64,000 nucleotides of DNA, from positions 124,001-188,000 of the forward strand of contig JBGRQA010000002.1 in the NCBI GenBank assembly GCA_041725895.1, written 5' to 3'. The translations under genes were made by a program, and so were the position numbers. Below, in pieces: positions 33,662 to 43,247 of this stretch. This stretch comes from JBGRQA01 sp041725895 (GTDB lineage Bacteria; Bacteroidota; Bacteroidia; Bacteroidales; Marinifilaceae). The notes under the pieces were generated by a model. The model was given only the letters and a program-made list of their open reading frames with translations, was not told the DNA's origin and did no database searches. Position 1 is the first letter of the stretch. Each line of letters opens with the position of its first letter.

Positions 33662-34846
33662 TTGAAGAAAGACTTGAGTAAATTTCGATTGATTGCTAAA
33701 ACGTTTCATGGTTTAGAAGAGGTGTTGGCCAAGGAACTGGAAGCGTTAGGAGCGGAAGAGATTAATATCCTGAAGCGCGCAGTTAGCTTTGTTGGAGATC
33801 AGGAAATGATGTACAAAGCAAATTTACATCTTCGTACTGCCATTCGTATATTGAAACCCATTTACAAATTTTCGGCCAGCGATACCGATGAGTTGTACAA
33901 AGGGATTCAGGAGATTGATTGGAGTCAGTTGATTGGAGTGAAAGATACTATTGCGATTGATAGTGTAGTAAGTTCCGATGATTTTAAGCATTCTAAATTT
34001 GTTACCTATAGAATTAAGGACGCCATTGTAGATCAATTTTTCTACAAATGCGGAGATCGACCATCTATTCGTATGGTGAATCCTTCGTTGAGAATCAATG
34101 TCCATATTGATAGAAATACCTGTACTGTTTCTTTGGATAGCTCAGGAGAGTCGCTTCATAAAAGAGGTTACCGAGTGGGAGAAACACCGGCTCCACTGAA
34201 CGAGGTTTTAGCAGCTGGTATGATTCTGCTTTCGGATTGGGACAAGAAGAGTAATTTTATTGATCCGATGTGTGGTTCCGGAACTTTATTGGTAGAAGCT
34301 GCTCTTATTGCCTATAATATTCCACCGGGATTGTATCGTAAGGAGTTTGGTTTCCAGAAATGGTCCGATTTCAATGAAGATCTATGGGACGATGTGTATA
34401 ATGAGGAGACTGAGGTTGATTTCGAAGGACAAATCATGGGATCAGATATTTCGGACAAGGCATTGGCCATTGCTGAGGAAAATATCCGTAATGCAGGGTT
34501 GCGTCGAAAAATCAAACTGAAAGTATGTCCTTTCCAGCAATTGGTTCCTCCTGAAGAAAAAGGCTTGGTGATTACCAATCCACCCTATGGTGAGCGTTTG
34601 AAGCCAAGAGATTTGGAAGGTTTGTATCGTATGATTGGGGAGCGTTTGAAGCACCATTTCGTAGGTTATGATGCATGGATTTTGAGTTATGCTGAAGAGT
34701 GTTTCCACAATATTGGCCTTCGTCCTTCCAGAAAGATAACTTTATTCAATGGAGCCCTTGAGTGCAAGTATCAGAAATATTCTATGTATTCAGGAACTAA
34801 AAAGGGAAACTTTAAAAAAGAAAACCCCGAAGAAAAGGAAGGGTGA
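33662..34846 (+). CDS. THUMP-domain class I rRNA methyltransferase (RlmL N-domain-like)
   Basis: About 394 residues from a TTG at 33662. The open frame reaches back to a GTG at 33554, but those 36 codons look non-coding and the family usually begins near KFRLIAKTFHGLEEVLAKEL. A THUMP domain (about 40-150) is followed by SAM-binding FIDPMCGSGTLLVEAALIA and the catalytic NPPY in VITNPPYGERL. It probably makes m2G in 23S rRNA, like the N-half of RlmL. The start is uncertain; the leader would be ~117 nt. Confidence 0.85.
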   Translation: MKKDLSKFRLIAKTFHGLEEVLAKELEALGAEEINILKRAVSFVGDQEMMYKANLHLRTAIRILKPIYKFSASDTDELYKGIQEIDWSQLIGVKDTIAIDSVVSSDDFKHSKFVTYRIKDAIVDQFFYKCGDRPSIRMVNPSLRINVHIDRNTCTVSLDSSGESLHKRGYRVGETPAPLNEVLAAGMILLSDWDKKSNFIDPMCGSGTLLVEAALIAYNIPPGLYRKEFGFQKWSDFNEDLWDDVYNEETEVDFEGQIMGSDISDKALAIAEENIRNAGLRRKIKLKVCPFQQLVPPEEKGLVITNPPYGERLKPRDLEGLYRMIGERLKHHFVGYDAWILSYAEECFHNIGLRPSRKITLFNGALECKYQKYSMYSGTKKGNFKKENPEEKEG

Positions 34847-34887
34847 CTTTATTAACATAGATTTATTTTTAGTGCCTCTAATTTTGT

Positions 34888-34895
34888 TATATTTG
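34888..34895 (+). promoter_or_regulatory. -7 box for the siaB-siaC pair
   Basis: TATATTTG fits TAnnTTTG, 28 nt upstream of the ATG. Confidence 0.5.
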
Positions 34896-34923
34896 TTGAA
34901 GGCAAGAATAAAAATATTCGAGT

Positions 34924-35469
34924 ATGAGTTTTGATCTTAAGGGATGGTATGCCGGTAATTTGGACGAGAATGTTCTCTACAGTTATATGGGGGAACTGGA
35001 TAATTCTCACGTGGATGAAATTCTGAATAAAGTTGAAACTTTACTTTTCGAACATCCAAAATCTCCTAAGGTTAACAAAAAGGTGTACAACGTTTTAGTT
35101 GAATGCCTGCAGAACTCCTATCATCATGGTGAATTACCCCCGGGTGTTTTAGAGGGGAATGGTGATAGCCTGGGGGTGCTAATTATTCGTAATGAAGGAT
35201 TTCATTACCGAATAATTACCGGGAACTTTATTCGGGTAGGTGGATTAAAACTTATCCGGGATCGAATTGATCAAATTAATACTCTTTCGAAAGAAGATAC
35301 TCGTGCCTTGTACAAATTGATATTGAATAACAATCAGTATTCCGACAAAGGAGGAGGAGGTCTTGGAATAGTTGATATTGCCCGGAAAACGGGAAACAAT
35401 ATGGAGTATCAGTTTTTCGAACACAACGAGGAATTTATTTTTCTTGCTTTGAATGTGATAATATCATAA
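34924..35469 (+). CDS. SiaB-family protein kinase
   Basis: 181 residues of the SiaB-like (DUF6272) family. An ATPase-like N-box appears in VLVECLQNSYHHGE and a glycine-rich G-box in GGGGLGIVDIARKTGN, as in GHKL kinases. In Pseudomonas, SiaB phosphorylates SiaC and so controls the diguanylate cyclase SiaD, with SiaA as the opposing PP2C phosphatase. Here a SiaC-like gene follows 20 bp later, but SiaA and SiaD are not adjacent. The downstream target in Bacteroidota is open. Confidence 0.85.
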   Translation: MSFDLKGWYAGNLDENVLYSYMGELDNSHVDEILNKVETLLFEHPKSPKVNKKVYNVLVECLQNSYHHGELPPGVLEGNGDSLGVLIIRNEGFHYRIITGNFIRVGGLKLIRDRIDQINTLSKEDTRALYKLILNNNQYSDKGGGGLGIVDIARKTGNNMEYQFFEHNEEFIFLALNVIIS

Positions 35470-35489
35470 ATAAATAAAAACGTGTATTC

Positions 35490-35870
35490 ATGGATTCATT
35501 AGTATTTGAAGGTAGTCCAAAAACCCCCACAATTCAATTTGATGCGGAAAATGGTATTTTTTCTATTTTGGGGCGATCAATACCCGAAAATTCTCTTGAC
35601 TTTTATAAACCTGTATTGGATTGGTTGGATCAGTATATTGATACCCCAAGAGAAGAAACACAAGTTAATATAAAACTGGAGTATTTTAATACCAGTTCAT
35701 CCAAATGTATTTTGGATGTTTTTAAAAAGCTTGAGGTAATTTTTAAACGAGGAAAGAAAGTTGTTATCAACTGGCATTATGAAGTTGATGATGAGGATAT
35801 GCTTGAGGCTGGAGAGGATTATCAATCCATACTTAAAATTCCTTTCTCAATGGTTGAAATGGAGGAGTAA
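35490..35870 (+). CDS. SiaC-family regulatory phosphoprotein (DUF1987)
   Basis: 126 residues matching DUF1987/SiaC. It starts MDSLVFEGSPKTPTIQF and carries ENGIFSILGRSIPENS and INIKLEYFNTSSSKCILDVF. The threonine/serine patch NTSSSK is where SiaC is phosphorylated by SiaB in Pseudomonas. It is co-transcribed with siaB. No cyclase partner is visible. Confidence 0.88.
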   Translation: MDSLVFEGSPKTPTIQFDAENGIFSILGRSIPENSLDFYKPVLDWLDQYIDTPREETQVNIKLEYFNTSSSKCILDVFKKLEVIFKRGKKVVINWHYEVDDEDMLEAGEDYQSILKIPFSMVEMEE

Positions 35871-36041
35871 TTGATGAACCGAATCTGTCTTTCTGTTGTC
35901 CTGGAAATACCCTTCAGAAAGAAGATCTGCTTTTGACAATCGGTTTCTGAAAAATTTGGTTAGATTTTTCAGGAGAAAAATAGTCAAGAAGATTCTAAAC
36001 AGGTCAGAGGAGTCACGAGAAATGTATTCCACCCAGGAGGC

Positions 36042-36055
36042 CCGATAGCTATCGG
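36042..36055. repeat. Perfect 14-bp palindrome
   Basis: CCGATAGCTATCGG, a perfect palindrome in the siaC-ABC gap. I recall similar GATAGCTATC palindromes as frequent in some Bacteroidota genomes; only this copy was noticed here. The remaining gap (35871-36266) has no gene. Confidence 0.35.
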
Positions 36056-36109
36056 AGGATTAGCCTTGGCGAATTTCATGTGACCAAAGAGAATAAATTA
36101 AGACACATA

Positions 36110-36150
36110 AAAAGAGGTTGTTGAAAATGATTATTTCAACAGCCTCTTTT
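36110..36150. terminator. Hairpin terminator downstream of siaC
   Basis: A 17-bp stem (one G-T wobble) with a 7-nt loop, followed by T residues on the plus strand. It lies 240 nt past siaC and may end its transcript. Confidence 0.65.
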
Positions 36151-36268
36151 TTTGTGTGAAAAATGCAATCATCTGTAGGACGACGGAACTATAAATGTTG
36201 ATTCTGATTTAAGTGTTTTGGGAATTCTTCAAAATATTATGGAGGAGGTAGTATTTCCTACCTAAAAA

Positions 36269-36299
36269 AACAGCCGTTGATTATGCATCAGCGGCTGTT
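36269..36299 (-). terminator. Terminator of ABC transporter 1
   Basis: A 12-bp stem with one wobble, 10 nt past the minus-strand stop. On the minus strand it is followed by TTTTTTT. Confidence 0.85.
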
Positions 36300-36309
36300 G
36301 TATTCATTC

Positions 36310-39300
36310 CTATTTTTTATTCTTGAGGCGGTTTCGATTGGTTTCAAAAATCTGAATCAATTTTTTTAATCCGCCATAATACAGGCTTATATAGAGCGAA
36401 ATGGTCATTAGCCATATCACAAGTATGTTTACCCAATAGGTGTCGTAATAGGTTCCGAAAATCTTTTTCCGGGGGGCATAGAAATGGGCCTTAATAAAGG
36501 AGCTGCTCGGATCCTTAAAAATCGGGTCGATTTTTTGGTAAAGGTGATTCTCGTATTCTATAATTCTCTCCAGTTCATTACTGTTTCTTACAAATTCATT
36601 AAGACGATCATTTGCATTGGATTTCTTGAGATTGACAAATGCTTGTCTGTTTGGAAATGATTCCTGAATCTTGCTCAGGTGACGATCCTTTTGCCTGTTT
36701 GCTGAATTGTAAAGTTTTATATAGTATGAGTTTAGGTCCTCAAAATACTTTCGGGTGGATTGAATAGTTGAATTATCAAGGCCTTCAGAATTTAACTTTG
36801 ATAGACCGGTGAATTTCACCTTTGGGTTTTGGCTTACTTCCCCTTCAATTTCATTGTGTAGCAGTTGGAGATTTCGGTCTATTTGCTCCTTTCTGTTTGG
36901 CTGACCCAAATACCTTCTGCATTCGTTTAATTTATTCTTCAGAATAGGAAGCCAGTAATTTTTCTTGTAATCGGCTCGGCTCATCACCTTGTCGAAGAAA
37001 TAGAAATTCTTTTGGAAGTCATTATCCTTATATTGTTTTACAGCCAGTGCCTCATAGGCCCAGCGTGCAGTGATAATCTCTCCATACCAGGGAATGGAAT
37101 TTGGCGAAGAGATATTGGGGTTTAGTTTGTCAAATTTTACAATGATACCACTTAGAATCAACTGAGGGATCAGTATAAATGGGACAAGGATGTAGATGGT
37201 GATTACAGTTTTAAAACTATCTGAAATATTTAAGCCCAAAAGGTTGGCAAAGCACCAGGAACTGAATAGTACCAGCCAGTAGTGGAAAAACATTCCTTTG
37301 ATTTCTATAATCGTGTTGCCGATGAGAGTAAACATTAATGCTTGCAAAGCCGATATTCCAAAGAGAATTACCACTTTCGACAGGAGATAGCTTGATTTAC
37401 TGAGGTTGAGAAAGCGTTCTCTCTTCAGTATTTTTTGGTCTTTAATGATTTCCTCAGCACTTAGCGTTAAACCGATAAATAGTGCAACAATTACAGCCAT
37501 AAAGAGATATACCGGAAGATTGCTGTTGTTGAAGAAAGTATATCCCTGCTTGTTGGCCGCATCAATATTGTAAAATTTAATAATATAGGCCAGAATAAAT
37601 GCCAGTAGTGGAGTTTCTATTAAGTTGATGAACAAGTATTGCTTGTTGGCTAACTTCGACAGTAAATCCCTTTTTATGAAAACTCCAAATTGCTTGAACC
37701 AGGCCGGAATTCGGTACGAAACCGGAGGAAGTGAAGGTTCATCATGTTGTTCTTTGGTTTCATTGTGGCCGTTCTTGAACAGCTTATACCACTGGTATGG
37801 TGTTGTTTTTCGGGTTTGGGTGGGAGTTCCGTATTCGTCCAGAACGTTCGACTCTACAATATCGAAAATTTGATCGGGATCTACGTTTCCACAAAGTGTA
37901 CATTCGCTTTCGGTACGATTGGCCCTTTGACTTTGAGATTTAAAATAGGTTACTGCATCGAGTGGGTTTCCGTTAAAAATAAGGTAACCACCAGTATCCA
38001 TAATCAGCAGTCGGTCAAACATTTTATAAATGTCAGAGGAGGGCTGATGAATTACAACAAAAACCAGTTTTCCCTTGAGTGTCAGTTCCTTCAAAAGATC
38101 CATGATTTTGGCCGAATCGCGTGAGGAAAGGCCGGATGTGGGTTCATCCAGGAAAAGAACCGAGGGTTCCCGAATTAATTCCAGGGCAATATTCAATCTT
38201 TTTCGCTGACCTCCACTGATTTTCTTATCCAGTGGATTTCCAACTTTTAAATTTCTCGCTTCATACAACCCCAGGTCTTTCAGCATTTTTAATACCATTC
38301 GGATGATCTGGAAGGGGGTATGTTTGCCGAAGCAGAGTTTGGCATTGAAATACAGGTTTTCAAATACCGTAAGTGATTCAATTAGTAAATCATCTTGTGA
38401 CACATGACCGATAACTCCGTCTAACTTTGATTTTTCAGTGTGAAGATTTATCCCATTGATCCGTACCGATCCTTTGGATGGTTGTGCTGATCCGTTCAGG
38501 ACGTTTAGTAAGGTGGTTTTTCCTGCTCCGCTGGAACCGATGATTCCGACTAATTTCCCGGACTCTTCGGAAAAGGAGAGATCGTGAATACCAAACTTGT
38601 TTTCATTGAATTGGTATTCGATGTTGCTGGCACGAAAAGTCAGGCGGTTCTGTTGGCCATCTCTGTGGAAGGTGCTGGTAATATCACTAAAATAGATCGG
38701 ATCGATTTTGGGGTTGCGGATGGAAGCCCCATATTGTAATAGGTGTACACGATCAGGATCCAATAATTGCCCATTCATGAAAAGATCACTACTTCCCTGG
38801 TAGCGCATTACATACATGTCTACCGTTAGTAGTCTCAATATTTTAATTTCTCCCTCAAGATGGGGTGAACACCAATGGGTTGTTCCTGGTTGTAGGGGTG
38901 TTTTATTGCTGCTAATGGAAAGAATACGATCAGAGTTCTTGATTTCTTGGAAAGGATTAAGAACAAAATTGATCAAGCGTTTGTACCCCTTTGTTGGAAG
39001 GTTGAATGTATCTCCTACCGTATTCACAAATTCCATTTCCTGAGGACTGATTTGTTCCTCTGATTTCAAGAATTCAAGAAGCTGAATCAGAACAATTACC
39101 TTCTGTCGGGTAATTAGCTCTTCGTTGATTTGGGTGCATATTTTTAGTACCCGAACCGAGCTCGCGGAAGTGTATTTGGCTAATTTTCTTTTGGCAGAGC
39201 GTTTTTGATTTGCTTCGTAATGCTTGTCGTAGATCTTCAAATACTCCTCTACCGTTTCTTGATCTAACTGTTTTCCCAGGTATCTTTCGACCACTTGTCG

Positions 39301-39378
39301 TCGTTCCGTTGCAGAACTTTGAGGGTGGGCAATTATGGCAAAAAGCTGCATTAAAGCTTTAAGGATTCTTTCGCTCAT
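36310..39378 (-). CDS. TerB/FHA-like ABCG-type fusion transporter 1
   Basis: 1022 residues. The N-terminal helical region (1-140) looks TerB-like. A degenerate FHA-like module (about 175-245) has DLFMNGQLL and YGASIR. The ABC ATPase has Walker A GSSGAGKTT (281-289), signature SGGQRKR (388-394) and Walker B VLFLDEP (407-413). ECTLCGNV (CxxC 493-496) links to an ABC2/ABCG membrane domain with five segments between about 580 and 750, then a ~230-residue charged helical insert and a last segment near 990-1010. The substrate is unknown. A close paralogue lies at 53786-56884. Confidence 0.82.
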   Translation of the reverse strand: MSERILKALMQLFAIIAHPQSSATERRQVVERYLGKQLDQETVEEYLKIYDKHYEANQKRSAKRKLAKYTSASSVRVLKICTQINEELITRQKVIVLIQLLEFLKSEEQISPQEMEFVNTVGDTFNLPTKGYKRLINFVLNPFQEIKNSDRILSISSNKTPLQPGTTHWCSPHLEGEIKILRLLTVDMYVMRYQGSSDLFMNGQLLDPDRVHLLQYGASIRNPKIDPIYFSDITSTFHRDGQQNRLTFRASNIEYQFNENKFGIHDLSFSEESGKLVGIIGSSGAGKTTLLNVLNGSAQPSKGSVRINGINLHTEKSKLDGVIGHVSQDDLLIESLTVFENLYFNAKLCFGKHTPFQIIRMVLKMLKDLGLYEARNLKVGNPLDKKISGGQRKRLNIALELIREPSVLFLDEPTSGLSSRDSAKIMDLLKELTLKGKLVFVVIHQPSSDIYKMFDRLLIMDTGGYLIFNGNPLDAVTYFKSQSQRANRTESECTLCGNVDPDQIFDIVESNVLDEYGTPTQTRKTTPYQWYKLFKNGHNETKEQHDEPSLPPVSYRIPAWFKQFGVFIKRDLLSKLANKQYLFINLIETPLLAFILAYIIKFYNIDAANKQGYTFFNNSNLPVYLFMAVIVALFIGLTLSAEEIIKDQKILKRERFLNLSKSSYLLSKVVILFGISALQALMFTLIGNTIIEIKGMFFHYWLVLFSSWCFANLLGLNISDSFKTVITIYILVPFILIPQLILSGIIVKFDKLNPNISSPNSIPWYGEIITARWAYEALAVKQYKDNDFQKNFYFFDKVMSRADYKKNYWLPILKNKLNECRRYLGQPNRKEQIDRNLQLLHNEIEGEVSQNPKVKFTGLSKLNSEGLDNSTIQSTRKYFEDLNSYYIKLYNSANRQKDRHLSKIQESFPNRQAFVNLKKSNANDRLNEFVRNSNELERIIEYENHLYQKIDPIFKDPSSSFIKAHFYAPRKKIFGTYYDTYWVNILVIWLMTISLYISLYYGGLKKLIQIFETNRNRLKNKK

Positions 39379-39418
39379 TAAGGGGGATTAGCTTTAAGGG
39401 GTGATTGGTACAAATGGT

Positions 39419-39841
39419 TTATTGTTGAAATCCGATGAGAAGCAACACCAGACCGGAAGAAACATTCTTGTCGTTTAAACGGGCTTCTATAGTGCAGTTG
39501 ATGGTGTGTTCAAATTTAAAATCCCAGTAGGGGGAGTTTTCATGATCTCGATTGGTAAAAAGCAGGCGGTTCTCCTGATCGTAGAGCGAGAAGATTACGT
39601 TTCCCTCATGTTTTCCTGTTGCTCCTACAATCCTGTATAAATTATCCTTATAAAAGGTAGTATGAAATTCGGCCACTTCCTTATCCGTTAGTAGGGCTTT
39701 GTATTGCTGACCATCGGAGATAAAAGGGGCTTCGAGATGTTTGGTACAATTAAGTAGCGTCACTTCCGATTGTGCCTTACTAATGGTCGATAAACCCAGC
39801 AAGCAGAAAAGAAATAGAAGTCCGTGTATCGTTTTATTCAT
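39419..39841 (-). CDS. Small secreted hypothetical protein
   Basis: 140 residues with a signal peptide (about 1-23, ending SKAQSE). The rest is predicted beta-rich (VIFSLYDQENRLLFTN; YWDFKFEHTINCTIEARL) and fits a small periplasmic beta-sandwich. No family is recognised. It lies between the 39863 gene and ABC transporter 1 on the same strand, with gaps of 21 and 40 bp, so it may be co-transcribed with both. Confidence 0.65.
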   Translation of the reverse strand: MNKTIHGLLFLFCLLGLSTISKAQSEVTLLNCTKHLEAPFISDGQQYKALLTDKEVAEFHTTFYKDNLYRIVGATGKHEGNVIFSLYDQENRLLFTNRDHENSPYWDFKFEHTINCTIEARLNDKNVSSGLVLLLIGFQQ

Positions 39842-39862
39842 GGTTTCAGTTCTTGAAGGATA

Positions 39863-40780
39863 TTATTTAATGAGTTGTTCGCGAATCAGGGCAATCTTAT
39901 CGGTTATTTTTTGAATTTGGTTGTCTTGAACGATAAAATCTGATTTACTTTTTATGAGTGTAAATTTCTTTCTGGAATTGGTTTTGGGTGGAATATAAGT
40001 GTATTTTTCTTCAATTTCGTCGAAGGCATAAGCCAGCTCTATCAAATTTTCTACCAACCAATAGTTGTCTTTTGAATCATTCGAATAGGGAACCAGTAAT
40101 TTGATGAGATTGTCTAGAGGTCTTTTTTGTTCGGCAATGCGCAATAGCAGTTCATTATTGTTTTCGTCCTTCAGTTGTTGCGTTAAAATGTAAAGGCTTT
40201 CTACCCAACCCCCGGCTAAAATAAGAGCACCTGTGTTATCTCTGTTGTTGCTTTTTAGATAGTTATCGATTTTTCGATAGGTGTTGGATATAATAACAAG
40301 GAGGGAATCCCTGTTCTCAATGTTGTGTTCAATTCTCTTTATGGTAGGTTTATCAAGTGCATTGTACAAACCGATGTCTTGCGAAAGGATTTTTACCACA
40401 GCAAAATAACTTGCGGCATCCTGGGTTTGACGGTAGATATTAATATAGCCCAAATCAGAACCATACACTCCAAAATTTACAGCTTTACTGAAGTTACTTA
40501 CGTAATCGCTAGCCTTTTTAGTAGAGTTGAGAAGTGCTTTGTTGTATGACATCCCTGATTTTTCCATTAACAAGGATATTTGATATGGAGAGGGTAGGCT
40601 AAACAGAATATTATTGTACTTGAATAATGTGGTCGTGGTATCCACTTTTTCCTCAATAGCTACTTCCCCTATAGTAGGAAGCTCTTCTTTTTTGGGTTTA
40701 AAGATTAAATAGGCTACGATTGCCACAAAAGCAAGGACTAGAACTATTTTGAAACCGCTGGATATCTTTTGTTTAGGCAT
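39863..40780 (-). CDS. Conserved membrane-anchored hypothetical protein
   Basis: 305 residues. One N-terminal membrane segment (about 10-27) is followed by a long, mostly helical extracytoplasmic region. No catalytic motif is visible. It is the first gene of a likely three-gene unit (40780 to 36310, minus) that ends with ABC transporter 1, which suggests an envelope function linked to that transporter. This link is an inference. Confidence 0.6.
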   Translation of the reverse strand: MPKQKISSGFKIVLVLAFVAIVAYLIFKPKKEELPTIGEVAIEEKVDTTTTLFKYNNILFSLPSPYQISLLMEKSGMSYNKALLNSTKKASDYVSNFSKAVNFGVYGSDLGYINIYRQTQDAASYFAVVKILSQDIGLYNALDKPTIKRIEHNIENRDSLLVIISNTYRKIDNYLKSNNRDNTGALILAGGWVESLYILTQQLKDENNNELLLRIAEQKRPLDNLIKLLVPYSNDSKDNYWLVENLIELAYAFDEIEEKYTYIPPKTNSRKKFTLIKSKSDFIVQDNQIQKITDKIALIREQLIK

Positions 40781-41028
40781 TTGGAATAACTTAAAAAATT
40801 ATTAAGCCAATTTATAAAGAAAAAACCACATCTCAAAGCAAGGGCAAGGAGGCTTGCGGTTCTGAATTTACCGGTAATGGTAAGGAGGATTGTTTTTTTG
40901 ACTATCAGGTAAACCGTTGGGAAATTAAGCACAAAATTGATAGGACGTGTTATGGCTTTATTCTGTTAAAAATTCTACATTTGGAACCATTAATAACTAT
41001 ATCATACCAATAAACTAAATTTAATAAA

Positions 41029-43185
41029 ATGAGGAGAATTCTCTTGTCAGTTTGTTTTCTGATGGCCGGTTTCAGTTCGCTACAATTGGTTGCTCAGAAC
41101 AAAATGTTAAGTATGGAAGATGCCATTTTAGGACAGTGGCGTCAATTCTACCCGGAAACTCTTTCCCAATTGCAGTGGAAAGGGAATGAGAATGTTTATA
41201 CCTTTATCGAGGGTAAGGAATTAAAATTTGCAAAACCGGGCGCCGAGGCAACAAAATTACTTTCGCTGAAGGAGTTGAATAAGGCAATGGAGGCGGCAGA
41301 ACTGAAAACCTTGGATTGGTTTCCGGAGATCTCATGGGTGAATTCCAATACGATACAATTTCAGGAACAAAACCATCTTATTCATTTTGACATAGTACAA
41401 GGGAAAGTTATCTTAAAAATTCAATATCCTGCTGATGCTGAAAATTTAGAGTACAAAACTTCGATTCAGAAATTGGCTTATACCCGGAAAAATAATCTGT
41501 TTTTCACCGATTCTGAGGGCAATGAAGTTGCCGTAACCAACGACCAGGATAAAAACTTTGTAAATGGGCAAAGCGTAAGTCGTAATGAGTATGGTATAGA
41601 TGGAGGAATTTTCTGGTCACCCCAAGGAAAATCTTTGGCATTCTACCGTAAGGATGAAACCAATGTTACCAGTTTTCCTCTGGTGGATATTAATACAAGG
41701 GTTGGAGATTTGAGAGAGGTCAAATATCCCATGGCAGGAATGAAAAGTGAGCATGTTACCTTGGGGGTTTACAATATGGCTTCCGGATCTACTGTATGGA
41801 TTGATCCCACTGACTTTGGTCACGACCAGTACCTTACCAATATTTCCTGGGGGGCTGCTGGAAACTACGTCTATATCCAGGTATTGAACAGGGAAACCAC
41901 TCATATGAAATTAAATAAATATGAGGCGTCTACCGGAAAATTTGTGAAGACTTTATTCGAAGAGAAGGATGAACGTTGGGTGGAACCTCAACATAAACTG
42001 TCGTTCCTGAAGAAGAATCCGGATCAATTCTTGTATCAAACCAATACTCGTGATGGTTTTAACCATTTGTACCTTTTTAATACCGATGGGAAACTGATTC
42101 GCCAATTGACCAATGGGGAATGGATGGTAACCGAGGTATTGGGGTTTGATAAAGCGGAGCGTTATCTGTATTACGTTTCCACCGAAGTAAGTCCATTGGA
42201 TCGTCATGTGTACAAGGTAGATGTTCGAACTGGTAAACGTTCCCGATTGACTGCTGCCGAGGGATATCACAATGTGCTGATGAGTGCTGATGCTTCCTTC
42301 TTTATTGATAATTACAGTAGCTTGGATGTACCCCGCATTATTCAAATTGTAAACCGAAAGGGAAAATCGGTTCAGCAACTTGTAAAAGCCGAGAATACTC
42401 TTAAAGATTACAAATTGGGGGAGGTTAGCCTGGGTAAAATCAAATCACCCGATGAAAAAACCGACTTGTACTATCGTTTGATTAAGCCTGCTGATTTTGA
42501 TCCCAATAAGAAGTATCCCGTTGTGGTTTACGTTTATGGCGGTCCTCATGCACAGTTGGTTACCAATCGTTGGATGGGTGGCTTACGTTTGTGGGAGCAG
42601 CACATGGCTCAGCAAGGATATGTAATGTTCACACTCGATAACCGGGGGTCAGCCAATCGTGGGAAAGAGTTTGAAGCTGTTATCCACCGCCAGTGCGGGC
42701 AGCCGGAAATGGCCGATCAGATGGCAGGAGTAGAATATCTTAAATCGCTACCTTATGTAGATGCCGATCGAATTGGTGTACACGGTTGGAGTTACGGTGG
42801 ATTTATGACCATTTCGTTGTTGACCAACTATCCGGAGACCTTCAAGGTTGCTGTGGCTGGAGGACCTGTAATCGACTGGAAATGGTACGAAGTGATGTAT
42901 GGCGAACGCTATATGGATACACCGGAGGAGAATCCTCAAGGGTATGCCAAAGTTAGTTTGATGAATAAAGCCAAAGATTTGAAAGGAAAGCTACTGATTT
43001 GTCAGGGAGCAATAGACAAGACCGTTCTTTGGCAGCACAGTTTGAATTTTATTCGCGAGTGTATCAAGAATAATGTTCAGGTTGATTATTTCCCTTATCC
43101 CCGTGCAGAGCATAATGTAAGAGGAGAGGATCGCATCCATTTGAAACAAAAAGTGACCAATTATTTTGAAGACTATTTGAAGTAG
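41029..43185 (+). CDS. S9-family dipeptidyl peptidase IV
   Basis: 718 residues with a signal peptide (about 1-22). An N-terminal DPP-IV beta-propeller (about 100-450) precedes the alpha/beta hydrolase domain. Catalytic triad: Ser in HGWSYGGF, Asp in CQGAIDKTV, His in RAEHNVRG. It releases Xaa-Pro dipeptides from peptides in the periplasm. VVYVYGGPHAQLV marks the oxyanion region. A single gene with a strong terminator. Confidence 0.94.
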   Translation: MRRILLSVCFLMAGFSSLQLVAQNKMLSMEDAILGQWRQFYPETLSQLQWKGNENVYTFIEGKELKFAKPGAEATKLLSLKELNKAMEAAELKTLDWFPEISWVNSNTIQFQEQNHLIHFDIVQGKVILKIQYPADAENLEYKTSIQKLAYTRKNNLFFTDSEGNEVAVTNDQDKNFVNGQSVSRNEYGIDGGIFWSPQGKSLAFYRKDETNVTSFPLVDINTRVGDLREVKYPMAGMKSEHVTLGVYNMASGSTVWIDPTDFGHDQYLTNISWGAAGNYVYIQVLNRETTHMKLNKYEASTGKFVKTLFEEKDERWVEPQHKLSFLKKNPDQFLYQTNTRDGFNHLYLFNTDGKLIRQLTNGEWMVTEVLGFDKAERYLYYVSTEVSPLDRHVYKVDVRTGKRSRLTAAEGYHNVLMSADASFFIDNYSSLDVPRIIQIVNRKGKSVQQLVKAENTLKDYKLGEVSLGKIKSPDEKTDLYYRLIKPADFDPNKKYPVVVYVYGGPHAQLVTNRWMGGLRLWEQHMAQQGYVMFTLDNRGSANRGKEFEAVIHRQCGQPEMADQMAGVEYLKSLPYVDADRIGVHGWSYGGFMTISLLTNYPETFKVAVAGGPVIDWKWYEVMYGERYMDTPEENPQGYAKVSLMNKAKDLKGKLLICQGAIDKTVLWQHSLNFIRECIKNNVQVDYFPYPRAEHNVRGEDRIHLKQKVTNYFEDYLK

Positions 43186-43205
43186 TCCATTATCAATAGT
43201 GTTTG

Positions 43206-43246
43206 AAAGCGGTTGTAGGAATTGGTCCTGCAACCGCTTTTTTTCT
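43206..43246 (+). terminator. Terminator of the DPP-IV gene
   Basis: A 15-bp stem (AAAGCGGTTG at its base, one wobble inside) and a 5-nt loop, followed by TTTTT. Confidence 0.88.
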
Positions 43247-43247
43247 A

